A stretch of 15,196 nt of DNA from assembly GCA_934338065.1 (NCBI GenBank), contig CAKRGX010000028.1:1-15196 (forward strand), read 5' to 3'. A program made the translations under genes and the position numbers. Below, piece by piece: positions 1-6,191 of the stretch (position 1 is the first letter of the stretch; every line of letters starts with the position of its first letter). The notes below the pieces were generated by a model. It searched no databases. It had not been told where the DNA came from and was given only the letters and a program-made list of their open reading frames with translations. The DNA comes from an uncultured Eubacterium sp. Lineage in GTDB: Bacteria; Bacillota; Clostridia; Lachnospirales; Lachnospiraceae.

Positions 1-163
1 CACGGCTTCGCATTGTCGATAACAGCGAACAGAAGTCATCTGGCAATGCGACATTCGCAAATTCATCTAACATAAAAGTTACATGGATTGGCAGTCTGCC
101 TCCGCAGTTAAAGAAACTATTGCAACGGGAGGGACTCCTTCCACCCGATGAACCATTAGCTTC
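1..163 (-). pseudogene. VirD4/TraG-type conjugative coupling protein, 5'-truncated fragment
   Basis: The minus-strand frame encodes GGRLPIHV followed by MLDEFANVALPDDF and LLSTMRSR. This is the Walker B region (LDEFAN) of VirD4/TraG-family coupling proteins, the membrane ATPases that feed DNA to type IV secretion channels in conjugative elements. The frame is closed upstream by a stop at 164-166. There is no usable start codon ahead of the conserved block, so the N-terminal part, including Walker A, is missing here. The similarity is convincing from about position 110 down to 1; 110-163 is open but not recognisable. The gene runs off the left edge, so its 3' end cannot be judged. It indicates that the left flank is, or was, an integrative conjugative element. 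Confidence 0.8.
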
Positions 164-365
164 TTAAATATAATTTCCTAACTCTATATCACTTCAAAAA
201 GTTGCCTGCCTTAGACAGCTTAGTTAAGTGTGCCAATTTATGGCTTTCCTCTACTTTCTTTCACACTAATCTCCTTTCGCTATTTCAGTTGCTCCTATAA
301 CGCAAAAAGAGGACATGTATTCGATATAGGACTTGAAGGATTATAATATTTAAGGGAGATAAAAA

Positions 366-569
366 TTATGAAAGATCCAAAATATTTGCTCTTTGCACAG
401 GACTGATATTCGCAGTTACTATTTTCGTAACAATGCTCCCACATTGCATCGGATTTTTAAGTAATAATTCTGCTTCTTCTTCATCAAGTTCCTTTGGAAC
501 ACCCAATATAATATTATCCTCACACAAAAAATGACTATACTGTGTTCCTATTTTTCTTTGAAAATTCAT
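366..569 (-). CDS. Small hypothetical protein (67 aa)
   Basis: I do not recognise this protein. The frame is open to 581, but the ATG at 569 is the better start: an AAAGGA box lies 11 bases ahead of it, whereas the ATG at 581 directly abuts that box. The product begins MNFQRKIGTQYSHFLCEDN, has an acidic middle (KELDEEEAELLL) and no membrane segment or signal peptide. It lies 78 bp downstream of the XRE-type regulator and could be co-transcribed with it. The last 25 or so codons lie antisense to a stretch that reads as a signal peptide on the plus strand, so the 3' end may be a recombination junction. Function is unknown, and it may itself be a remnant. Confidence 0.4.
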   Translation of the reverse strand: MNFQRKIGTQYSHFLCEDNIILGVPKELDEEEAELLLKNPMQCGSIVTKIVTANISPVQRANILDLS

Positions 570-647
570 TCTGCTATACATCCTTTCGATTTCTAATTTT
601 TATTCTACAATAGTCAATCTAATTTAAAAAATCGAAATCCTTTTTTA

Positions 648-1091
648 CTATAAACTCTTTCCTGCAATCTTTTCCAATTGCTTACCTATTTCGTCAAGGC
701 TATCTCTCTTTTTTTGCTCCATACGAACATAATTAGATGTATTTATTAAACAATTTATACCCTCTGCAATCATTCTTAAACTCTGCAAAAACTCAAACAA
801 TATTTCCTGATATTCCGCCGGAAGCAATCTTGATTCTTGAATCAGTTCAATCTCCTGTATTTTCTGCAGTACCAGAATCTGTTCATTCGTTTGAAACAAT
901 TCAAAAGGTTCAATGCTCATTCCATGACTTACCTTAACAATATTGCTTTCCCGAATATCATAATCTTCTTTTTTGAGTATGTCATACAACGTACTTTGCG
1001 ACATTCCGCTCTTCTGCGAAAATCTGTACTTTGACATTTTTGTTGCTTCTAAATATTGAATTAGTTTTTCTCGGACTATGCTCTTATACAT
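648..1091 (-). CDS. XRE-family helix-turn-helix regulator (147 aa)
   Basis: Residues 5-65 form a Cro/C1-type DNA-binding domain. The core helices are seen at residues 19-39, with SKYRFSQKSGMSQSTLYDIL matching the usual pattern of helix, turn and recognition helix (Ser31-Gln-Ser-Thr-Leu-Tyr). The remaining 80 residues are rich in Glu, Gln, Leu and Ile and look helical, probably a dimerisation or ligand part; I see no named domain there. The ribosome-binding site is weak (GAAAG close to ATG 1091), with a stronger AGGAAGG further out. A perfect palindrome lies upstream at 1170-1187 and could be an autoregulatory operator. Such regulators are common in conjugative elements and phages, which fits the coupling-protein fragment nearby. 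The targets are unknown. Confidence 0.8.
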   Translation of the reverse strand: MYKSIVREKLIQYLEATKMSKYRFSQKSGMSQSTLYDILKKEDYDIRESNIVKVSHGMSIEPFELFQTNEQILVLQKIQEIELIQESRLLPAEYQEILFEFLQSLRMIAEGINCLINTSNYVRMEQKKRDSLDEIGKQLEKIAGKSL

Positions 1092-1129
1092 CTTTCAAGC
1101 ATCCACATCCTTCCTGTGACCACAAGTAA

Positions 1130-1135
1130 AGTATA
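1130..1135 (-). promoter_or_regulatory. Possible -10 box of the XRE regulator gene
   Basis: The minus strand reads TATACT, a 5/6 match to the sigma-A -10 consensus, about 39 bases ahead of the start at 1091. No good -35 box is seen 16-18 bases further upstream, so this is tentative. Confidence 0.3.
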
Positions 1136-1169
1136 CACTGCCCTTTTATTGTATGGTAGACTATTTGTT

Positions 1170-1187
1170 CCGTGGTAAGTACCACGG
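1170..1187. promoter_or_regulatory. Perfect palindrome, candidate operator
   Basis: CCGTGGTA (1170-1177), a 2-base spacer AG, then TACCACGG (1180-1187) form an 8-bp perfect inverted repeat. An additional CCGTG half-site lies at 1192-1196. It sits about 80-95 bp upstream of the XRE regulator start and about 35 bp upstream of the tentative -10 box. The size and symmetry suit a dimeric regulator, but that link is inferred from position only. Confidence 0.4.
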
Positions 1188-1268
1188 TAATCCGTGATAT
1201 TCTTTTTACAACCAATCACATAATACACTTTGAAATTTCCACTTTTTTGGAATTTTCGACTAATCCTG

Positions 1269-1559
1269 TTATTTTTGTGCTTTTTGATATAGTTCTATAA
1301 TGCATCTCGCCCGATAACACAAAAGTTCAATAATGGAAGGATCGGATGTCGTCTCAATTCTTATATATTCTGTAAGATTTATAATCCAGTTACAGATAGC
1401 GGTTTTCGTTGAAACAATCCTCATCCGAAAAACATTGTCCTGCGCTTTCATTTTTGCTGTGATCCGAAATTCCAGTTTCACCGCTTCCACCAGTGTTTCA
1501 TCAACCAAAAGTGTAGCACTGACTGGCTCTTCATATATGTAAAAGAAAAGAGGAATCAT
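1269..1559 (-). CDS. Hypothetical protein (96 aa), possibly a gene fragment
   Basis: I do not recognise this protein. It starts MIPLFFYIYEEPVSATLLVDE, continues with a mixed charged and hydrophobic middle and ends in a helical-looking segment (LLCYRARCIIELYQKAQK). The ATG at 1559 has only a distant AGAGGAA box, about 15 bases away. The same frame stays open upstream for 12 more protein-like codons (VKVREERVVRN) before a stop and contains no start there. This suggests it could be the tail of a longer protein whose front has decayed; the decayed KAP-type NTPase lies just upstream. The frame is read on the minus strand like its neighbours. Whether it is expressed is uncertain. Confidence 0.35.
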   Translation of the reverse strand: MIPLFFYIYEEPVSATLLVDETLVEAVKLEFRITAKMKAQDNVFRMRIVSTKTAICNWIINLTEYIRIETTSDPSIIELLCYRARCIIELYQKAQK

Positions 1560-1640
1560 GTTTCTGACAACACGTTCCTCTCGAACCTTTACTGTTTACT
1601 CCAACATTAAATTTATTGGACGTTACTTAACTTTACTTTA

Positions 1641-1779
1641 ATAAGAATTGCTGTATTCCATAACAATTGTCGACTATGTCATCACATAAATAATGCTTAA
1701 TCTGCTCCGATAAGTGTACTGCATAACTTGGCTTACACCGATCCTATTCATCTATGAAAACTATAAGACGATTTCCCAG
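1641..1779 (-). pseudogene. Decayed KAP-family P-loop NTPase fragment
   Basis: One minus-strand frame reads NRLIVFIDE, a stop (TAG, 1744-1746), then DRCKPSYAVHLSEQIKHYL. This matches the Walker B block of KAP-family P-loop NTPases, normally of the form hhhFIDELDRCxPxxAhxhLExIKHhh, with the Leu codon turned into a stop. KAP NTPases include the phage-exclusion protein PifA and occur in defence and mobile islands. No Walker A or other KAP part can be followed: surrounding frames carry many stops. This is a fossil, not a working gene. The similarity is from memory of the family consensus; a profile search of this frame against PF07693 would settle it. Confidence 0.65.
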
Positions 1780-2009
1780 CGTCCATCAATGGCAACAGTG
1801 CCTGCACTTTCCTATGCCATTAGTAAATCATATAAATACACTAAATTCTTATTGCTAGGCAAAATATCTTCGTTTAAAGCCCGTATCAGATTTTCTGAAT
1901 TCTGTCTGTCACTGCCTGATCTCTGCTCTGCCACCTATGATTAAACATCATGCCTTTTTATTATCCAAACAAACGATAACTATCATCTTTCTCTCCAAAA
2001 ACAACAAAA
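1780..2009. other. Stretch without a recognisable gene
   Basis: About 230 bp upstream of the KAP fragment in its reading direction. All frames are short or broken. It may hold further decayed coding sequence of the same gene, but I cannot recognise any. The longer open frames on the plus strand across 1714-2338 have no ribosome-binding sites and no protein-like composition. Confidence 0.4.
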
Positions 2010-2041
2010 GACTCAAGGCTCAAATAAATGAGCCAAGAGTC
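2005..2041 (-). terminator. Rho-independent terminator candidate
   Basis: On the minus strand, GACTC-TT-GGCTCA, loop TTTATT, then TGAGCC-TT-GAGTC forms an 11-bp stem with a 2x2 internal loop at about 2010-2041. It is followed by TTTTGTTGTTTTT. It lies downstream of the IS110 relic and would stop leftward transcription from the methyltransferase and IS110 region. Confidence 0.6.
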
Positions 2042-2240
2042 CCTGCCTATTTCATGTTATACATGACTAAACTTCCATTTTGTCCTGCAACATCATCAAG
2101 ACGTCGTCTTATTCTGTTATGTTCGGCCTTTCTTTCCCCAACTCCTTACAGTAGCCTAACCTCCCATGTCATAAGGCGTCTCCTTTACTTCAGGATCCTT
2201 AATTCCTTCGTTCTGCTTATCCATAAAGGGACATCAACTC

Positions 2241-2428
2241 CTACGCTGAGTCTCTGCTCTGATGGAAATAAATCTGACTTAGCTCTCTATGTTTATGAAA
2301 TTCTTCTGTTCCTTCCAGCTTTTGTATTGTCTGGGTGATTCGAAACGCCTTACATCGCCCACTTCAGCCAGAAATTCAGCCACCGTGATCACTCCTATAC
2401 CTTTGATGGCAAGCATCCGGCCTTGATT
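2241..2428 (-). pseudogene. IS110-family transposase C-terminal fragment, frameshifted
   Basis: The minus-strand frame from 2428 reads GRMLAIKGIGVITVAEFLAEVGDVRRF then ESPRQ. This is the start of the C-terminal Transposase_20 domain of IS110-type DEDD recombinases (pattern IxGhGxhTAxxhhAEhGDIxRFxSPKQ). After SPRQ the family reading (IQKLxG) continues one frame over, so a single-base deletion lies near 2325. The shifted frame decays and stops at 2241-2243. The N-terminal RuvC-like DEDD catalytic domain and the element ends are not seen. It directly abuts the truncated methyltransferase, whose last codons overlap it at 2427-2428. It is an immobile relic. Confidence 0.75.
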
Positions 2429-2624
2429 AGTTTATTTTTCCATGAGATTTCGGCAAGATTGCAGGGAAGAAAAAAGGAAGTCCATCTATCATGCTTTTCG
2501 AAATTTCTTCATAATCCTTTCCTAAAATAGCTTCCGCAGCACCATCATTAAATATGTGTACGGAATTATTCTTGTGATGATACGCCCTTGCAAAACAACT
2601 TACTTTCGCCGTCATATTGTCCAT
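2427..2624 (-). pseudogene. Truncated class I SAM-dependent methyltransferase (N-terminal 65 aa)
   Basis: The product begins MDNMTAKVSCFARAYHHKNN and continues to FNDGAAEAILGKDYEEI and PFFFP. This is the characteristic N-terminus of a clostridial methyltransferase family related to leucine carboxyl methyltransferases, in which full-length members run to roughly 250 residues or more. Here the frame ends after 65 residues, just after the PFFFP block, before the SAM-binding Rossmann motifs. It cannot be an active methyltransferase. An intact AGGAGGG ribosome-binding site lies 10 bases ahead of ATG 2624, so a short peptide could still be made. The break coincides with the IS110 relic, which suggests a past insertion or deletion. 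The substrate of the original enzyme is unknown. Confidence 0.65.
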
Positions 2625-2664
2625 AAATCAGATTCCCTCCTAGTTTTTTTATTTTCATTCTAAA

Positions 2665-2700
2665 CCTACGAAGTAGGAGGGGCAATCTACGGAACGTAGA
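2665..2700. repeat. Two tandem mini-hairpins after the operon
   Basis: CCTAC-GAA-GTAGG (2665-2677) and TCTACG-GAA-CGTAGA (2686-2700) are two perfect short inverted repeats with the same 3-base loop, 8 bases apart, 6 bp beyond the stop of the kinase-like gene. Neither is followed by a strong T-run on the minus strand, so they are not typical terminators; they could protect the 3' end of the operon mRNA. No better terminator is seen before the methyltransferase fragment. Confidence 0.45.
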
Positions 2701-2705
2701 GTTGT

Positions 2706-3344
2706 TTATTTTGGTTTGTCACCAAAGCGCATTTTCAGGTAATCAATTATAAGATCGACTGCTTTATCGCGCCCTACCCGCCCAGTGTTGATCGTAAGAT
2801 CATAACTTATCGGATTCGTCCAGTAATCTCCACCGGTATAGTATTTATAATATTCTGCACGATACTTATCTGTTTTTGTTATTAGACGATCTGCTTCCTT
2901 TTCCGAAACCTGCATTTTCTCCATAATGGACTGCCGGCATTTTTCTCTCGGAGCTTCAATATAAATACTGATAACATTAGGCCACTGTTCAAGTATCTTA
3001 TTGGCACATTTCCCTACGATAACACACGACTCAAAGTTTGCCAGATCTCTTATAATATAAGCCTGCAGCTGATAGATCGATTCGTCCGACACAAAATCTT
3101 TACTGGCTGGATCTGGCACAGCAGAATAATCGAGCATTCCTTTCATTTTTTTGTGCAGATAAGACCCTCTCAATCTTTCATCAATATCAAAAAATAGTTT
3201 TTCATTCAAACCGCTGAATTCAGACGCCATTTTTAATATCCGCTTTTCATAACAAGGTATCCCGAGCCGTTTGGCAACTTCATTCCCGATTTCTTTACCA
3301 CCACTGCCAAAACCTCTGGCAATTGTAATTACATAATTTTTCAT
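2706..3344 (-). CDS. Cytidylate-kinase-like P-loop protein (212 aa)
   Basis: This belongs to the cytidylate kinase-like family (Cytidylate_kin2). It opens with ITIARGFGSGGKEIG (residues 6-20), a P-loop variant with Lys17 followed by Glu instead of Ser/Thr. Next come RLGIPCYEKRIL and a C-terminal half with ISIYIEAP, DKYRAEYYKYYT and YDLTINT, as in nucleoside monophosphate kinases. The length is normal. The frame is open to 3413, but ATG 3344 is chosen because the family N-terminus begins there and an AGAAGGG box lies 5 bases before it. The binding-protein gene ends 25 bp upstream, so it is the last gene of the transporter operon. Members are not proven CMP kinases, and the true cmk is normally elsewhere. 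Its substrate here is unknown; it might phosphorylate a product of the pathway. Confidence 0.8.
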   Translation of the reverse strand: MKNYVITIARGFGSGGKEIGNEVAKRLGIPCYEKRILKMASEFSGLNEKLFFDIDERLRGSYLHKKMKGMLDYSAVPDPASKDFVSDESIYQLQAYIIRDLANFESCVIVGKCANKILEQWPNVISIYIEAPREKCRQSIMEKMQVSEKEADRLITKTDKYRAEYYKYYTGGDYWTNPISYDLTINTGRVGRDKAVDLIIDYLKMRFGDKPK

Positions 3345-3369
3345 GTCTTCCCTTCTTTCCGGATGGCAA

Positions 3370-4668
3370 TTACTTCCATCCCTCAAATGTAATTGCCTCA
3401 GAAGATGTTGCATATTTTTCCGGCCATAACGTTACCCAGTCATCGCCAGATGCATCTGCCTTGGATAAATCTTTTGGCTGAAACTGTCCACATCCCCAGT
3501 CGAAATCTGCACCATTACCACCACTTTCATTCATCTTATAAGGATAACCTGCCAGATTAAATGTATTGTTTGATAATGCTTCCTGAAGAGCATCGGTTTC
3601 TGTTGAATTTGCTTTCTTTGCTGCTTCACAAGCAAGTTCTACTGCCATAAAACCACAGATTACATCATTACTTGGAATTGAATTAAATTCCTTTTTACAA
3701 TAATCTGCCAGATAATCTTTGGATGCCGATTCGTACTTTGCCTTATAAATTGAATAACCAAGAAATGGCAATTTAGCAGTCGATGGCTCCAAACCACCAA
3801 GTTCTGTATTTGGCCATGAAATTGGATCCCAGCTCATTCCCTCAATTACCATAATTGGGGCATAACAATTCATCTCTTTACATTTCTGTACAAGGCTGAC
3901 ACTATCTTCAAAATACTGAGGTGCAAACAGGATATCAGGATTTAAGTTCTTCACTTTCTGCACAGTTGCTGTCCAATCGCTGTTGCCAGGATCAAAAAAT
4001 TCTTCATAGACAACTTTAAATCCGTTTTCCTTTAAAAATCTACCGACAGATTCGCTTACTTCATGACCATATGTCGTCTCAAGATTCAGAATTGCTACTG
4101 TCTTTTGACCGGATGTTTTATATTTACTATAATTACTCTTTAAATATTCAAAAACATCTTTCCACCATCCGCCGCCTTTCCATGATTCATCCATCTGTGG
4201 ATTGGCAATCAATTTTCCATACTGCTCATTCGCTGTATAACTGTCTGCTGCAATACAAAACATCTCTTTATTATGTTTTGCTGCAATTGGAGCTGCTGCC
4301 AAAAATGGTGAGGTATATGGCGAGGTTAAAAGATCCACTTTATCATCACTGATTAGTTTTTCATACAGCGTAGGTATCTTACTTTCATCAAATTCATCAT
4401 CATAATATTTTAACTCGACTTTTTTTCCGTTGACACCACCATTTTTATTGATGTATTCTACCGCGGCTTTTGCTCCCTTCAGTGTATTTTGTCCCGCATG
4501 GGCACAAGTTCCACTCAAAGTATATGTACCACCAATGATAAGTTTTCCACCCTCATTACCTGTTTTTTCACCATCAGAAGATGAAGATCCACAGGCGGTG
4601 AGACTCATACCAAGGGCCACCACCAATGCAGCACTGACTAATTTCTTTCCTATTTTTCGTAGTTTCAT
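3370..4668 (-). CDS. ABC transporter substrate-binding lipoprotein, LIV/HAAT type (432 aa)
   Basis: The protein starts with a lipoprotein signal peptide: basic n-region, hydrophobic core, and lipobox LTAC with Cys26. A Ser-rich linker follows. The mature part begins KLIIGGTYTLSGTCAHAG and continues with AAVEYINKNGGVNGKKVEL, the first lobe of the type I periplasmic-binding fold (Peripla_BP_6). It should be anchored outside the membrane and deliver substrate to the two permeases. The family takes up branched-chain amino acids, urea, amides and other small polar solutes, so the name gives no specificity. An AGGAGG box lies 8 bases ahead of ATG 4668. It follows the second ATPase gene after an 84-bp gap containing a stem-loop, whereas binding-protein genes are often first in such operons. 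Confidence 0.9.
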   Translation of the reverse strand: MKLRKIGKKLVSAALVVALGMSLTACGSSSSDGEKTGNEGGKLIIGGTYTLSGTCAHAGQNTLKGAKAAVEYINKNGGVNGKKVELKYYDDEFDESKIPTLYEKLISDDKVDLLTSPYTSPFLAAAPIAAKHNKEMFCIAADSYTANEQYGKLIANPQMDESWKGGGWWKDVFEYLKSNYSKYKTSGQKTVAILNLETTYGHEVSESVGRFLKENGFKVVYEEFFDPGNSDWTATVQKVKNLNPDILFAPQYFEDSVSLVQKCKEMNCYAPIMVIEGMSWDPISWPNTELGGLEPSTAKLPFLGYSIYKAKYESASKDYLADYCKKEFNSIPSNDVICGFMAVELACEAAKKANSTETDALQEALSNNTFNLAGYPYKMNESGGNGADFDWGCGQFQPKDLSKADASGDDWVTLWPEKYATSSEAITFEGWK

Positions 4669-4705
4669 AATAAGTTCCTCCTTTACTGTAAAACTATGTT
4701 TCTAT

Positions 4706-4746
4706 AAAAATCCACACAACCTTTACTAAGGATATGAGGGATTTTT
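4706..4746 (-). other. Inverted repeat between ATPase and binding-protein genes
   Basis: On the minus strand AAAAATCC (4739-4746, read as its complement) pairs perfectly with GGATTTTT (4706-4713). An inner CCTT/AAGG stem is also possible, and the outer arm is followed by ATAG. The stem is A/U-rich and weak, so full termination is unlikely; an mRNA processing site or partial attenuator is possible. No convincing promoter is seen in the gap. Confidence 0.35.
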
Positions 4747-4752
4747 CTCTTT

Positions 4753-5469
4753 TTATCCACCTATGTAGGAGCTTTTTACCCTCTCTGAGTTAAGAAGCTC
4801 CTTAGAGGTTCCTGACATTACAATCCGTCCCTGTTGAACCACATGACCATAATCCGCAAACTGCAGGGCAATCTCCATAATCTGCTCAACGACCAGAACC
4901 GGTTTGTTCAGGCGATCCACAAGACGTTTAAGGGAACCATACAATTCCTGCACAACCTTCGGCGCCAGTCCCATCGATATGTCATCTAAAAGAAGCAGAG
5001 CCGGCTCTTCCATAATCGCTTTACCAATGCTCAACATTTTCCGCTGTCCGCCACTAAGGGAGCCAGCCAGCAAGGCTGATTTAATCGCCAGTGGCTCAAA
5101 CATATCGTAAACAAGTGATAAATTCTTTGAAGCATTTTCCTTCGCTTTTTTACTAACACAGGAAATCATTAGATTTTCCTCAATTGTAAGATTCGGAAAT
5201 GTTCCTCCTTCTTCCGGTACCTGGATTACCCCACGCTCCACAATCTTATGCGGGGACAAACCATCCAGACGCTCACCATCAAATACAATACTCCCCTTCT
5301 GCAAGGGCACCAGCCCCGAAATTGTCTTCATAATCGTGCTCTTTCCTGCCCCATTCGCACCGATAAGTGCCACCCGGCTGTCCCGCTCCAAAGAGAAATT
5401 AATTCCTTGCAATACATTCATCTCTTTTGAATAACCAGCATATACATCGTTATATTCAAAATAACTCAT
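4753..5469 (-). CDS. livF: ABC transporter ATP-binding protein, LivF-like (238 aa)
   Basis: This is the second ATPase of a LIV-type importer. Walker A is GANGAGKST (37-45), the signature is LSGGQ (138-142), and Walker B is LLLLDD (158-163). The LivF hallmark GLAP follows at 167-170, and the switch position is VEQ (Gln196), as usual for LivF. Asp163 replaces the usual catalytic Glu after Walker B; LivF proteins normally read DEPSxGLAP, here DDISMGLAP. Length is typical. The start overlaps the stop of the upstream ATPase gene by 4 bp (ATGA), with a GGAGGTGG box inside that gene. The symbol marks family position, not proof that the substrate is leucine, isoleucine or valine. Confidence 0.88.
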   Translation of the reverse strand: MSYFEYNDVYAGYSKEMNVLQGINFSLERDSRVALIGANGAGKSTIMKTISGLVPLQKGSIVFDGERLDGLSPHKIVERGVIQVPEEGGTFPNLTIEENLMISCVSKKAKENASKNLSLVYDMFEPLAIKSALLAGSLSGGQRKMLSIGKAIMEEPALLLLDDISMGLAPKVVQELYGSLKRLVDRLNKPVLVVEQIMEIALQFADYGHVVQQGRIVMSGTSKELLNSERVKSSYIGG

Positions 5470-6191
5470 ATTCTTCCACCTCCCAGATAAGCATCTATTA
5501 CCTTAGGATCTGCAATTACCTCCGCAGGCGTTCCCTGAGCAATCAGTTCACCGGCATGAAGAACAACAACCCGGTCACAAATTTCCTTTATGAACATCAT
5601 AATGTGTTCAATGACAATAATCGTAATTCCCTGATCTGCCAGTTTCTTCATTAACTTCATCCTTTCCCGAATTTCTTCTCCGGACAGACCGCAGGATACT
5701 TCGTCAAATAATATAATTTCCGGATTGCACGCCAGAGCACGGGCAATTTCCACGTTTTTTTTATCTGGCAATGAAAGATTATTTGTTGTTATATCTTTTA
5801 CTGCATCCAAATGCGTCAATGACAGAATCTCATCAAAGGACAATTTTACTCCTTTTCCACTCCGTCCCGCATTCGCGCGGGCAACCTTAATATTTTCTAA
5901 AGGTGTCATGCTTTCAAATGGTGCAACCATCTGAAAACAACGGCCAATTCCCATTTTGGCAATTTTATGTGGTGCAACACCGGAAATGTTCATTCCTTTA
6001 TAAAGAACGCTTCCACTTAACGCACGATAAATTCCACAGATAATGTTAAATAACGTTGTTTTTCCTGATCCATTCGTTCCTATGATTCCAAGGACTTCTC
6101 CTTTTTTTACCGATATATTAATATCAGAAAATAACTCAAGTCCCCCAAATCCCATAGTCAGATGTTTCATCTCCAAGATAGGTTCATTCAT
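5466..6191 (-). CDS. livG: ABC transporter ATP-binding protein, LivG-like (241 aa)
   Basis: This is the first ATPase of the LIV-type importer. Walker A is GTNGSGKTT (38-46), the Q-loop is CFQ (Gln87), Walker B is IILFDE (159-164) with catalytic Glu164, and the switch His is His196 (VIEH). The signature position reads LSLPD (139-143) instead of LSGGQ or the LSYGQ/LPYGQ usual in LivG; the following helix NVEIARALA is normal. LivG-type features include PFESMTPLENI after the Q-loop. The gene overlaps livM and livF by 4 bp at each end, so the set is translationally coupled. A GGAGGTGG box lies 4 bases before ATG 6191. Confidence 0.88.
   Translation of the reverse strand: MNEPILEMKHLTMGFGGLELFSDINISVKKGEVLGIIGTNGSGKTTLFNIICGIYRALSGSVLYKGMNISGVAPHKIAKMGIGRCFQMVAPFESMTPLENIKVARANAGRSGKGVKLSFDEILSLTHLDAVKDITTNNLSLPDKKNVEIARALACNPEIILFDEVSCGLSGEEIRERMKLMKKLADQGITIIVIEHIMMFIKEICDRVVVLHAGELIAQGTPAEVIADPKVIDAYLGGGRI

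Noticed and set aside
1937..2338. Plus-strand open frame of 133 codons
   Set aside because: It runs antisense to the IS110 relic and terminator, has no ribosome-binding site, and its composition is not protein-like.
3345..3413. Longer kinase-like frame starting at 3413
   Set aside because: The extension overlaps the end of the binding-protein gene and does not match the family; ATG 3344 has AGAAGGG and the conserved start ITIARGFGSGG follows.
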